A program made the translations under genes and the position numbers. Source: Paraburkholderia susongensis (GTDB lineage Bacteria; Pseudomonadota; Gammaproteobacteria; Burkholderiales; Burkholderiaceae). Taken from it: 64,000 nt of DNA. Below the pieces are notes generated by a model that made no database searches, was not told where the DNA came from, and worked only from the letters and a program-made list of their open reading frames with translations. This document shows, in pieces, positions 1 through 7,457 of this stretch (position 1 is its first letter; every line of letters begins with the position of its first letter). The stretch is from the NCBI RefSeq assembly GCF_900177725.1, contig NZ_FXAT01000003.1, positions 800,956-864,955 of the forward strand, given 5' to 3'.

Positions 1-1086
1 CTCGAAGCATCAGCCGACGAGGCCGCTCGCGCAAAGCTTGTAGCCGAACGAGCGGAGCTCGACGCAAGGCATAGGCTTGGCGAGGTGAAGGAGGCCGTGC
101 TCGATGCGATTTCGAAGTACGGGTATTGCGCGAAGTTGCAAAAGTGCATCGATGGGACGGATACGCGTGGGATTTCCCGAAAGTCCACCGAGCTGTCCCG
201 AACCCTTGCGAGTAAGGAGCTGGCCGATGCACTGAACGAGGAGCTCAAGAGACTTAAGTGTCATGAACTGCAAGTCTTCATGAAGCCCGAATCGCCCGGC
301 GGCCGCACGCAATTCAAGCTGACGCTTCAACTGCCGGGTAGCGCAACACCGGCTGCAATTCTCAGTGAAGGCGAGCAGCGCGCAATCGCTATCGCGTCGT
401 TCCTCGCTGAAATCAAGCTTGGTGGCGGGCTCGGCGGCATCGTCTTCGATGACCCGGTCTCGTCGCTCGACCATCGCCGCCGTTGGGAAGTCGCGGAGCG
501 CCTGGTCGAAGAATCACTCAAGCGGCAGGTCATCGTGTTCACGCACGACATCTATTTCCTGTGCATTCTTGAGCAGAAGGCCGATGAGCTCAAAGCCACG
601 CTCCAAGCAAACTACATTCGCCGTACCGGCGATGGGTTCGGCGCACATTCCGAGGGACTTCCCTTCGACGTGCTCGGAACGAAGGGCCGCGTCGGCAAGC
701 TGCGTCAGATGCTCGTAGATGTTCGCAAGGCACATGCTGACGGAAACGAAGACGAGCATCGCGCCCTTACGTCGCGTGCGTATGGTGACTTGCGGCTTGC
801 GTGGGAGCGATGCGTGGAAGAGGTCCTTTTCAATGGAGCGATTCAACGCTTTGGCGAGGGCGTATCCACACTAAAATTGAGAGAAGTCACCGTCTCAGAC
901 GACGACTATCGTGCGATTGACGAAGGGATGACGAAATGCTCGAAATTCGAGCACGATGCCGCCGTCCGGGTTGGCAGGCTACCTGTTCCGCAGCCTGACG
1001 AGCTTGGCGAGGACATTGAGAAACTGGAAACGTGGAGGGCATTGGTTGTCGGTAGACGCAACGCCATCCGCGCGGCGAGAGTTTGA
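1..1086 (+). CDS. ABC/SMC-like AAA ATPase, C-terminal part (5' truncated by window edge)
   Basis: The frame is open from base 1, so the first visible GTG at 85 is internal and the gene starts upstream. What remains is the C-terminal half of an ABC-type nucleotide-binding domain: a signature loop LSEGEQRAIA (nt 361-390), a Walker B and D-loop IVFDDPVSSLD (nt 439-471) and an H-loop VIVFTHD (nt 532-552), then about 180 residues of helical C-terminus with a CSKFEHD motif near nt 940. This arrangement is typical of the AAA_13/AAA_15 and RloC/PrrC-like ATPases of bacterial conflict systems. The Walker A and any coiled coil lie outside the window. A trypsin-like protease starts 78 bases downstream on the same strand. 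The specific family and any nuclease activity cannot be judged from this half. Confidence 0.85.
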   Translation, partial: LEASADEAARAKLVAERAELDARHRLGEVKEAVLDAISKYGYCAKLQKCIDGTDTRGISRKSTELSRTLASKELADALNEELKRLKCHELQVFMKPESPGGRTQFKLTLQLPGSATPAAILSEGEQRAIAIASFLAEIKLGGGLGGIVFDDPVSSLDHRRRWEVAERLVEESLKRQVIVFTHDIYFLCILEQKADELKATLQANYIRRTGDGFGAHSEGLPFDVLGTKGRVGKLRQMLVDVRKAHADGNEDEHRALTSRAYGDLRLAWERCVEEVLFNGAIQRFGEGVSTLKLREVTVSDDDYRAIDEGMTKCSKFEHDAAVRVGRLPVPQPDELGEDIEKLETWRALVVGRRNAIRAARV

Positions 1087-1164
1087 ATCTCACTGATACC
1101 CCCGAACGCTGCTGAAGAAGCAACGCCGGTGCTGCCCCTTCTGACATCCAAAGGCTAACGTGAC

Positions 1165-1968
1165 ATGCTTGAAGAACTCTATAGTCGAATTTCACCCGCC
1201 TGCTGCTCCATAACTGTCTTCCTCGACGACGAGAAAATCAGCGAAGGCACGGGATACGCGTACACACCCGAGGGGCAGGTTCTGACGGCAGCACATGTTG
1301 TGACCGGACGATTCCCTATTCGGAGGAGCGACTACAGAACCCCAGACCTGAAGATATTCTGCAAATTTCCCGGCGTTCCGGTAGCTGAATACGCGGTAGT
1401 TATGTGCTGCCCAGAGATACAGGTCTCGGGCTTTACGAGCAATGTCCAGTTGGACATGGCGGTACTGCATCCGAAGGTTCCATTTTCCCACAATGTTCAT
1501 TGGATACCAGTCCCACTGGAGACGCCCCGTCTCGGTCAGTGCGTCTTTATGGCCGGCTATTCAGAGGAGTTGCGGCTCCCTTTTGATGTAGACCGACTGC
1601 TGTCTCCTACGACAGAAGGAGCCGATGCGTTCAGGGCCGCAATGGATAAAGGATTTCAGGCTGATATGACCGGCCCGCTCATCAAGCAGGGATACATCGG
1701 AAACATCAGGCGCATTGTGGCGACGACTGAGGGTCGCGGAACGCTGGAGTGTGACGTCATGTATATCGACAATGCGATGCATACAGGCGCCAGCGGCGGT
1801 CCCCTCATTAATGAGAGGGGCGAGGCCATTGGCGTTCTGTCGCAACGAGCCGTAACAACTGTCGATGTTGGCAAAGAGGGAAATACTCGAGTTCCGTCGG
1901 GGTGTACGGTAGCCATCAGCCTCATGCCCCTACGGTTTGCTGGCGCGGGGGCCGGCACTGCCGCATAG
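1165..1968 (+). CDS. trypsin-like serine peptidase
   Basis: 267 residues. The catalytic triad of a chymotrypsin-fold (S1C/HtrA-like) peptidase is visible: His44 in LTAAHVV, Asp97 in LDMAVL and Ser210 in HTGASGGPLIN. There is no signal peptide or membrane segment, so it should be cytoplasmic, unlike the usual periplasmic DegP type, and no PDZ domain follows. It lies 78 bases after the ATPase on the same strand, so the two are probably co-transcribed. Cytoplasmic trypsin-like domains next to ATPases are a recurring arrangement in bacterial conflict systems. A defence role here is inference. Confidence 0.85.
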   Translation: MLEELYSRISPACCSITVFLDDEKISEGTGYAYTPEGQVLTAAHVVTGRFPIRRSDYRTPDLKIFCKFPGVPVAEYAVVMCCPEIQVSGFTSNVQLDMAVLHPKVPFSHNVHWIPVPLETPRLGQCVFMAGYSEELRLPFDVDRLLSPTTEGADAFRAAMDKGFQADMTGPLIKQGYIGNIRRIVATTEGRGTLECDVMYIDNAMHTGASGGPLINERGEAIGVLSQRAVTTVDVGKEGNTRVPSGCTVAISLMPLRFAGAGAGTAA

Positions 1969-2046
1969 CCACGCAAAGCGCTCGCACACCGGCGTTGAAT
2001 ACATCTAAGCCTTGAGGTCGCAGCCGCTGAACACTACAGGGAAAAA

Positions 2047-2565
2047 ATGCTTAAACCGAATGAATTCGCGTACTTTGCATATGGGTCCAACATGAGTGCG
2101 CCGCGGCTGTCCGACCGCATCAAACCAATTCGGCACATCGCGAACGGCTACCTTGATGGATACCAACTCACGTTCGACAAGGTTTCCAAAGATGGCTCTG
2201 GCAAATGTGATTGCAAGCGTACTGGGGAATTGGGTCACCGCGTGTGGGGTGTGCTCTTTGCTATCGATGCTGACAGTTTGGAGGCCCTGGACAAATACGA
2301 GGACGCGGGTCGTACATATGAGCGACAGAATATTCAGGTCCCGACTGACCAGGGAGTCGTTGCCGCAGTCACCTACTTCGCGACCAAGTTGGAGCCTGGA
2401 CTCAGGCCGTACCATTGGTACAAATATCACGTGCTATACGGCGCCCGTGAGGCAAAACTCCCGCCCGACTACATAGCAGCAATCGAGCAGATTGAGGAAA
2501 TACAGGACCTCGACACGGCTCGAACCAAGAAAAATCTGGCAGTTTATTGCGACGTCCGGGAGTAA
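2047..2565 (+). CDS. gamma-glutamylcyclotransferase-like (AIG2/GGCT fold) protein
   Basis: 172 residues. The N-terminus carries the substrate-loop motif FAYGSNMS (residues 9-16) of the gamma-glutamylcyclotransferase fold. The expected acidic residue lies in LDKYEDAG (about residues 80-87), and a family-typical VWGVLFAID segment precedes it. Family members release 5-oxoproline from gamma-glutamyl compounds; the substrate here is unknown. It starts 78 bases after the protease on the same strand and converges on the minus-strand operon ending at 2595, so it may be the third gene of the ATPase-protease unit. The ATG at 2047 follows a weak AGGGAAAAA ribosome-binding region. Confidence 0.8.
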   Translation: MLKPNEFAYFAYGSNMSAPRLSDRIKPIRHIANGYLDGYQLTFDKVSKDGSGKCDCKRTGELGHRVWGVLFAIDADSLEALDKYEDAGRTYERQNIQVPTDQGVVAAVTYFATKLEPGLRPYHWYKYHVLYGAREAKLPPDYIAAIEQIEEIQDLDTARTKKNLAVYCDVRE

Positions 2566-2594
2566 TCGCACGTAATCCTTCTCCCAGTCGTCCA

Positions 2595-3176
2595 TCACCA
2601 GCCGAGAAGGACCCGCAGCCGTGACATAAGCCAGTCCGTTTCGACTACACTGGTCCACCCTTTGCCTTCAATGGCCCGTCTGATGCGCCGCAGCGTCACA
2701 TCACGCGAATTTTGGGGAAACTTCGCCGCGTCTTTGAGTGCCTTTGGCATCAACTGCTGCGCGAGGTCCTCGCATACCTCCCATCGCTGATAGCGTTCTG
2801 GCGCCGTGAGACCGACCACAAACCGTCCTGCAATTTTCCGCCCGGCGAGCTTGGGCTGTGCCCCGGCGAGTGATGCGGGTGTCGTGTCCCAAGGAAAGTC
2901 GTTGGGAACCTGTGAACTCAACGTCTCTTCAAGAAGAAGCGGTTCGTAGTCACGCATTAGTCCGCTTACGCGGATGTCCTCGTGAAGTTGGTCCCAATGC
3001 AGCTCTGCGCCGGACGCAGAGACCCGAACATCGTTTCGCTGGTCGGGCGTCACTGCTAGCAATCGGGGAAACCATCGCAATGGAATCCGAAATATGCGTC
3101 CGTCCCTCAACGAGACGGTGAAGTCCTTGTCATTTACGGTTACTTTGATTGCTATCGGTGGGTTGGGGTCTATCAT
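2595..3176 (-). CDS. DUF2442 domain protein with unknown C-terminal domain
   Basis: 193 residues and the last gene of the minus-strand cargo operon. Residues about 8-75 match the DUF2442 pattern: a DGRIFRIPLRWFPRLL core, then GAELHWDQLHEDIRVSGLM. The C-terminal hundred residues (GAQPKLAGRKIAGRFVVGL, then EVCEDLAQQLMPKALKDA and finally WLMSRLRVLLGW) form a second conserved-looking module that I do not recognise by name. The start at 3176 lies 23 bases after the upstream stop, with a GAGAAA ribosome-binding site. DUF2442 proteins often accompany DUF4160 partners in toxin-antitoxin-like pairs; no DUF4160 gene is visible here. Function unknown. Confidence 0.7.
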   Translation of the reverse strand: MIDPNPPIAIKVTVNDKDFTVSLRDGRIFRIPLRWFPRLLAVTPDQRNDVRVSASGAELHWDQLHEDIRVSGLMRDYEPLLLEETLSSQVPNDFPWDTTPASLAGAQPKLAGRKIAGRFVVGLTAPERYQRWEVCEDLAQQLMPKALKDAAKFPQNSRDVTLRRIRRAIEGKGWTSVVETDWLMSRLRVLLGW

Positions 3177-3199
3177 TTTCTCAGACTCACAGCCGATGG

Positions 3200-4201
3200 T
3201 CAGTGCTTGAGCAGATAAGCGACGACTTGCTTGGCTATGTCAACAAACGTCTTGTGCTCGCCAGCCGCGATTGTTTTCGAGTTGTGCGCAGTGCCCGCCG
3301 CAGCGACTATTCGGATTCGAATGCGCTCACCGACGACAAGAATTTGCACGCAAGCTTCCGGTATTGGCGTGGAGTCCCCAACCGCTTGTCGCGAAACGAA
3401 TAGGGTAAATATCGGAATCACTCGATGTGGGTCTAGCGGCCATTCGTATCCATGCAGGTGAAGCGCTTCGGATGCTCGTGCCCACAGTGGTTTCCTGGGG
3501 TCAATTTCCGCTATCGCTGTGTACAGCGGTTCAACATCGCTCGGTTCGAGTTGGTGGTCACCCGCATACAGCTTAACGATGGTGCGCGACCACTCGGCCG
3601 CCCACGCCGTAGCTATCCGTCTGACCGATTTGAAATCAACGTCGTCGTCGAGCATCTCAACGGGACGGCGCTCGCCCAAACTACCTCGCTGCGACGTGAG
3701 GAAATCAAGGCGGCTCATCGGGTCAGCCGGAACGATGATTCGGCATAGTGTCTGCAATCGCTTGCGATTCAGCAACGGGTCGGCCAACAACGCGGGGAAG
3801 TATTCGGTCTCATCGACGTCGACGCCAAAGACACTCCCTTCTTCTATTAGCCGCGCCAGGCGCTTCTCGCTTACACCGATGCGGTTTTTGAATTCAGTTG
3901 GTGTCAGCAACTCCCCGCTTGCAATCATTTCGCGCCGAGCGACCGAGGCTTGCTGCCAGAGATGCTCTCGCAATACGTCGCCGCCTACGTCTTCACCCGC
4001 CTCGATGTACGATTCGCGAACAATCTGCTCGATGCGAGCAATCACCTCGTCCGGTAACTTCTGGAACTTGCTGCGGTCCGCGGCCGGTAGCCGGAAACCG
4101 TTCGCAGCGATTTTGCGCACAAGGGATGACGCTACGAATTGTGGGAGGTCGTACTGCTGGTCGATGTGGCGCATCGCGATATCCCAGCCGCCGCTAGCCA
4201 T
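3200..4201 (-). CDS. hypothetical protein with HTH-like segment
   Basis: 333 residues starting MASGGWDIAMRHIDQQYDL. The frame is open further upstream, but that part overlaps the preceding gene. The ATG at 4201 has a GGGAG ribosome-binding site and sits one base after the upstream stop, so I chose it. Around residues 100-150 a TPTEFKNRIGVSEKRLARLI segment looks like a helix-turn-helix, followed by a region resembling ParS/MbcA-type proteins. The C-terminus is not recognised. There is no signal peptide or membrane span. It is tightly packed between 4203-4481 and 2595-3176, so it is translated from the same transcript. Regulatory or antitoxin-like function is only a guess. Confidence 0.65.
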   Translation of the reverse strand: MASGGWDIAMRHIDQQYDLPQFVASSLVRKIAANGFRLPAADRSKFQKLPDEVIARIEQIVRESYIEAGEDVGGDVLREHLWQQASVARREMIASGELLTPTEFKNRIGVSEKRLARLIEEGSVFGVDVDETEYFPALLADPLLNRKRLQTLCRIIVPADPMSRLDFLTSQRGSLGERRPVEMLDDDVDFKSVRRIATAWAAEWSRTIVKLYAGDHQLEPSDVEPLYTAIAEIDPRKPLWARASEALHLHGYEWPLDPHRVIPIFTLFVSRQAVGDSTPIPEACVQILVVGERIRIRIVAAAGTAHNSKTIAAGEHKTFVDIAKQVVAYLLKH

Positions 4202-4202
4202 A

Positions 4203-4481
4203 CTAAGCTCCCAGAGTTGAAGACAAGATGACCACGCGCTCGGGCCAACGCTGGTCCGTCGTTTCGTTCCAGGCAAGCGATAGGCCACCGACCACGGGGT
4301 GGTAAATCTTGTCAATCCGACCATCCTTGGAGCGGTGGCGCTCGCAGGTCCAGAGTTCGTTCGAGACCGTGACCTGAACAATCTCATCGGCCTCGCTTGC
4401 GTCGGCGTATGGCGCGAGATATAGAACGACGGCATCTACGTCGGCCGCTTCCAGGTGTCGCAGCAAATCCTGCACTTTCAT
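4203..4481 (-). CDS. small conserved hypothetical protein
   Basis: 92 residues beginning MKVQDLLRHLEAADVDAVVLYL. An upstream in-frame ATG at 4517 exists, but the one at 4481 follows a good TACGGAGGCAGCC ribosome-binding site and begins the conserved-looking sequence. The protein is acidic, with a predicted alpha-beta start and no transmembrane segment. Similar short proteins occur, to my knowledge, in accessory regions of Burkholderia genomes. It is one base upstream of the 4201 gene and 57 bases downstream of the HEPN-like gene. No function can be assigned. Confidence 0.65.
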   Translation of the reverse strand: MKVQDLLRHLEAADVDAVVLYLAPYADASEADEIVQVTVSNELWTCERHRSKDGRIDKIYHPVVGGLSLAWNETTDQRWPERVVILSSTLGA

Positions 4482-4538
4482 GGCTGCCTCCGTATCTTGA
4501 GGGGAAGTCCGACGCAATCGGGAGAGGACCTTGAAGCA

Positions 4539-4910
4539 TTACGCTGCCGACAGAAATGCGGCCGTTCGTAGATGAAGAGCTTCGGCGAGGTCGCATGCCT
4601 CCGCGGGAGAACATGGGGCAAGCGTCCATGTCTCCATGTTTGAGGTCCAGCGAAAAAGCGCGTCGACCTGAAGTCTCTCGTCCGCGGACACAGAGAGGGC
4701 CACCAGCAGATGTTCGACGACATCTGCATCAGGGTGGTCTAGGCCATCAATGCTTTCACCGCGTCTCTCGGCGACTTCACAGCAACAAAAATAGATGGCT
4801 TCCCAGGCGCATTTGAGGCGCGTCGCTGGTGACAGCGCGCCACGCTTTGCATCACGCAGATAATCGCGACTCACCGCCATACGCCAGCTATCGCCTTGCT
4901 GGCCTATCAC
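4539..4910 (-). CDS. HEPN-like small helical protein
   Basis: 123 residues if it starts at the GTG at 4910, which overlaps the upstream stop as GTGA. The ATG at 4880 (MAVSRDYLRDAKRG) is an alternative. The sequence is all helical, with an RLKCAWEAIYFCCCEVAERRG segment reminiscent of HEPN/SAV_6107-type proteins. A clear R-x4-6-H nuclease motif is not obvious, so any RNase activity is doubtful. HEPN proteins commonly form toxin-antitoxin or defence modules; the partner here would be the Arg-rich protein immediately upstream. Assignment to HEPN is from pattern only and needs structure prediction. Confidence 0.55.
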   Translation of the reverse strand: MIGQQGDSWRMAVSRDYLRDAKRGALSPATRLKCAWEAIYFCCCEVAERRGESIDGLDHPDADVVEHLLVALSVSADERLQVDALFRWTSNMETWTLAPCSPAEACDLAEALHLRTAAFLSAA

Positions 4911-5269
4911 AATCGTCTCCCATGTTTTCGGACGCGGCGCAGTTCTTTCGGTACGCCTGACACATTTAGAGCCGCAGGCACATCCGCGGCGGCCAGCGCA
5001 AATGCCAGCGCATTTCTTTGTTTGGCCGCCAACGCCACGTCACCGCGCGGATTCAGCAACGCCCTTGAGAACGCGTGGCACAGAAGGCGAAAGACGTTTC
5101 GCTTAGATATCCCAGTTTCGCCTCGCCGGGTCAGAGCCTTCCGACGCCGCGTCAGATGTCGCGCCAGCAGACGTGTCAATTCCTTGGCGACCCCGCTCAA
5201 CGCGTAGGTAAGAACGCGTGATGTCTCGGGACCGACACGGGTCCGACGTCTCTGTCGTTTTGACTTCAT
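4907..5269 (-). CDS. small arginine-rich basic protein
   Basis: 120 residues and strongly basic: MKSKRQRRRTR at the start, ARHLTRRRKALTRRGE in the middle and ELRRVRKHGRRL at the end. It is mostly helical with an alanine-rich segment near residues 85-105. The composition suggests nucleic-acid binding, but no named domain is recognised. It overlaps both neighbours by four bases (ATGA with the HAD gene, GTGA with the HEPN-like gene), which implies translational coupling and argues that it is a real gene. An accidental open frame in GC-rich DNA is the alternative, but the double overlap makes that less likely. Confidence 0.55.
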   Translation of the reverse strand: MKSKRQRRRTRVGPETSRVLTYALSGVAKELTRLLARHLTRRRKALTRRGETGISKRNVFRLLCHAFSRALLNPRGDVALAAKQRNALAFALAAADVPAALNVSGVPKELRRVRKHGRRL

Positions 5270-5871
5270 GTCAAGCGCTCCGGAGTCGAGGCGTCAGTGT
5301 GCGACAGGGAATCAGGCGGTCCGAACATCAACTCGAGGCGGCGAGCGAATAACTGCTGTACGTCTTTGTCGCCAAGGCCGACGCCTTGCTGGCAATGAAT
5401 CAGATGGGACTCGTAGCCATCAAAGCCTTTGCGGTCGTCGTCGATTGCCAGCCAGCGCTTGAGCTTGTGACGCCGAACAAACCTAAGAACATGGGTTCCT
5501 CGCGGTAAGGTCGACCAACCGTCATCCGCTGCGTCGTCGCTTTCGAAGGTGGCGCCCCGCACTCGCGCCTGTAACGAAGCCGTCGGAAGTTGGGCGACGG
5601 CAAACGCGTATCCAAGAACATGAACCCATGAGCTGCTGAGGATAATGACGGCTTGTGGATAGGGCGCAAGCAGGCGTTCGAGGATAGGGGTGAATTCGAA
5701 GAGCGTGCTGGCGGGCGAACCGGCCGTGAGTCTACCGTCGCTGAGATATGCATCCGTGGCGTGCAGCGTGTGGTCTATGTCGAGAAAGACGACGTTCGCG
5801 TGTTCACCGAGGTGCGCTGTCGGGGCCGCTCTCTTCGCAGCGGTATCGTGCCCGTCGGGAGCCCCGGTCAT
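5266..5871 (-). CDS. HAD-like hydrolase domain protein
   Basis: 201 residues from the ATG at 5871, which overlaps the upstream BPSL0761-family stop as ATGA. An earlier in-frame start at 5898 is less likely. Motif I is intact as VVFLDIDHTL (nucleophile Asp31, Asp33). Motif II is a serine run in VIILSSSWV. Motif IV is WLAIDDD near residue 150. The fold resembles the small HAD domains found in RNA-repair (Swiss Army Knife) proteins. It is probably a phosphatase-type enzyme of unknown substrate. A second HAD-like gene of the same type, without the aspartates, lies at 7458-7955. Confidence 0.75.
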   Translation of the reverse strand: MTGAPDGHDTAAKRAAPTAHLGEHANVVFLDIDHTLHATDAYLSDGRLTAGSPASTLFEFTPILERLLAPYPQAVIILSSSWVHVLGYAFAVAQLPTASLQARVRGATFESDDAADDGWSTLPRGTHVLRFVRRHKLKRWLAIDDDRKGFDGYESHLIHCQQGVGLGDKDVQQLFARRLELMFGPPDSLSHTDASTPERLT

Positions 5872-6077
5872 GATTGCTTGTCCTCCGGCGGAGCCCACAC
5901 GCCCGGCAAGGCTAATGCAGAGACACCGAGGTCGACGTCCTGGGGGTAGTGTCTAAGGAGCCGAGCGGCCATGGTCCGCACTAGTCCCCACATGATTTCA
6001 TCCTCGGAGGCGAGCAGCGTCTCGAGAAAGTGACGGGTTTCCAAGATGGCCTTGGTTCGTTCTTCAGGCATCGTCAT
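5868..6077 (-). CDS. BPSL0761 family protein
   Basis: 69 residues, MTMPEERTKAILETRHFLETLL then VRTMAARLLRHYPQDVDL. This matches what I remember of the BPSL0761 family, a short Burkholderia protein of unknown function (typically MTMPDERTRA... ...LLRHYP). It is soluble, helical and without a signal peptide. It overlaps the HAD gene by four bases and lies 93 bases downstream of the 6171-6539 gene. The family is frequent on genomic islands of this group, supporting the accessory nature of the region. Confidence 0.75.
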   Translation of the reverse strand: MTMPEERTKAILETRHFLETLLASEDEIMWGLVRTMAARLLRHYPQDVDLGVSALALPGVWAPPEDKQS

Positions 6078-6170
6078 GGCGCGCTCCGCGCAGATACTCT
6101 GACGAGACGTCGACGTACCACGAGACGGTGGGTCTTTCCGCGACGGGAGATGAGCTCCAGACCGCCATGG

Positions 6171-6539
6171 TTAGCCTCCCTCAGCGTCCACTCGCGATTT
6201 TCGGTGCGAGTCCAGCTTGTCTATGTTGGGGTGGAAATACGCGGAGGTCACGTCCGAACAACTGCGCACATCGTTTTTCAGACACCACGTTATCCACAGG
6301 CAGACTGTGTCGTAGGTCCATCTCGGCTCACCGACGAGTTGATACCTTCGGCCGGAGCTGCTGACGGCGACCATCGCGTGGGCATCGAACTCGCGAAGAG
6401 CGGAGGTGACTCGCGCAAGCATTGTGTCGGTTCGCATGCCGACAAGGTGGCGCTCATCGCCCTCTGTCTGCATCACACGCCAGTGCTGCAGCGCTAGCTC
6501 CGGTTCGATGTCTACGGAAGGAGGGGGCCAGACTGGCAT
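6171..6539 (-). CDS. conserved hypothetical protein, first gene of the cargo operon
   Basis: 122 residues starting MPVWPPPSVDIEPELALQHW, with a GGAG ribosome-binding site eight bases before the ATG. The open frame continues 32 codons upstream without a better start. Features include ERHLVGMRTDTMLARVTSALREF and SSSGRRYQLVGEP. Proteins of this layout accompany BPSL0761-family genes in Burkholderia accessory regions (recollection, not checked). It is the promoter-proximal gene of a minus-strand run of eight genes ending at 2595. An 18-base quasi-palindrome lies about 120 bases upstream. Function unknown. Confidence 0.65.
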   Translation of the reverse strand: MPVWPPPSVDIEPELALQHWRVMQTEGDERHLVGMRTDTMLARVTSALREFDAHAMVAVSSSGRRYQLVGEPRWTYDTVCLWITWCLKNDVRSCSDVTSAYFHPNIDKLDSHRKSRVDAEGG

Positions 6540-6661
6540 GGTCTGTCTCCATGAGGGTGCAAACCGTGCAGAGCAACTGGATACACCGACGATTGCGCCA
6601 GCGCTCGCTGCTTTAGACGGTTGGGAACGCATCAATTGTTCTGCTTTCGGCGTTCGGCTCG

Positions 6662-6679
6662 GTGCGACTTTTTTCGCAC
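6662..6679. promoter_or_regulatory. candidate operator upstream of the eight-gene operon
   Basis: GTGCGACTTTTTTCGCAC is a quasi-palindrome with six-base arms. Its reverse complement, GTGCGAAAAAAGTCGCAC, matches the site at 7301-7318 in 16 of 18 positions. It lies about 120 bases upstream of the operon's first start codon and 74 bases beyond the stop of the DUF6471 gene. It is not followed by a T-run on the minus strand, so it is not a good terminator for that gene. Confidence 0.5.
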
Positions 6680-6752
6680 GTTTTTAGTGTAGATGGGAAC
6701 TCACGACGCACGCCCAGATGGCGGAATACGGCTTGCGTTTGTCCGACTTGCC

Positions 6753-7262
6753 TTAGTCGACCGATGTCGCCTTCGCGGCATCAAGGAGGTCTTCGTAGTC
6801 GACGTAGCGCTCAAGAGAGTCCGAACCCAGGGCCAGAAGAAGTTGGAGGAAAAGTGCCAGCGGCATATTGCCGGTGGTGATGCTGGCTTCCAACGTTTTC
6901 TCGGGCACGGTCGCGCCAATGTTAGCCAGCCGGCGAGCGAGCTCCGAGAAATCGAAGACAGGCTGGCGCGCTAGCTCGCTGCCAATTACCGCTTGCGCCT
7001 TCTGTTCCCAAGACCCCTCGGTTCTCAGCGCCGAGGTCCAGCGCTCCGGCGGTGTAGCGCCTGTGATGGAGACAATCTGGAGCAAAAGGCTTAGCTTAAG
7101 AGTGCCTCGAGAAATGCGGGAGACCAGCGCGCGTTCGCCGTCTGTGTTCCCCTCTGCAGCAAGTGCATCCACTAGCTCGGCATAGGTGAAGTCCTTTCGC
7201 GCCAAGACCACGCGAGCGACTCGTGAGGAGAGCCGTGACCACGGGGTATCCGCTTCGCTCAT
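6753..7262 (-). CDS. double DUF6471 domain protein (putative DNA-binding regulator)
   Basis: 169 residues from the ATG at 7262, which has an AAGGA ribosome-binding site; the longer open frame upstream lacks one. It consists of two tandem copies of a DUF6471-like unit: residues about 6-70 (RVARVVLARKDFTYAELVDAL, then RISRGTLKLSLLLQI) and about 82-150 (AVIGSELARQPVFDFSELARRL, then SITTGNMPLALFLQLLLALG). Each unit has the spacing of a lambda-repressor-like helix-turn-helix. Single-copy DUF6471 proteins are the common form, so an internally duplicated version is notable. A near-identical 18-base site precedes this gene and the neighbouring operon. Autoregulation is inferred from that. Confidence 0.75.
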   Translation of the reverse strand: MSEADTPWSRLSSRVARVVLARKDFTYAELVDALAAEGNTDGERALVSRISRGTLKLSLLLQIVSITGATPPERWTSALRTEGSWEQKAQAVIGSELARQPVFDFSELARRLANIGATVPEKTLEASITTGNMPLALFLQLLLALGSDSLERYVDYEDLLDAAKATSVD

Positions 7263-7300
7263 AAAATCCTTGCACTCGCCAAGATATGGTCTACGATTAA

Positions 7301-7318
7301 GTGCGAAAAAAAGCGCAC
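7301..7318. promoter_or_regulatory. candidate operator in the DUF6471 / HAD divergent region
   Basis: GTGCGAAAAAAAGCGCAC lies 38 bases upstream of the minus-strand DUF6471 gene and 139 bases upstream of the plus-strand HAD-like gene. The arms extend to AAGTGCG/CGCACTT. It is almost identical to the 6662-6679 site (16 of 18 on the opposite strand). The position fits a promoter-overlapping repressor site. Confidence 0.5.
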
Positions 7319-7457
7319 TTGATTCGGCGGCTCGATAGAAGCAAAACAGCATTTTTTAGCAACGAGCCCCCATTGCCGAGGTTGCTCTGCGGCATTCCTT
7401 GGAGTATATCGCCAGCCTCCGGCATGGTCTCATGCTCGCGCTGAAAAGGTTGCGACG

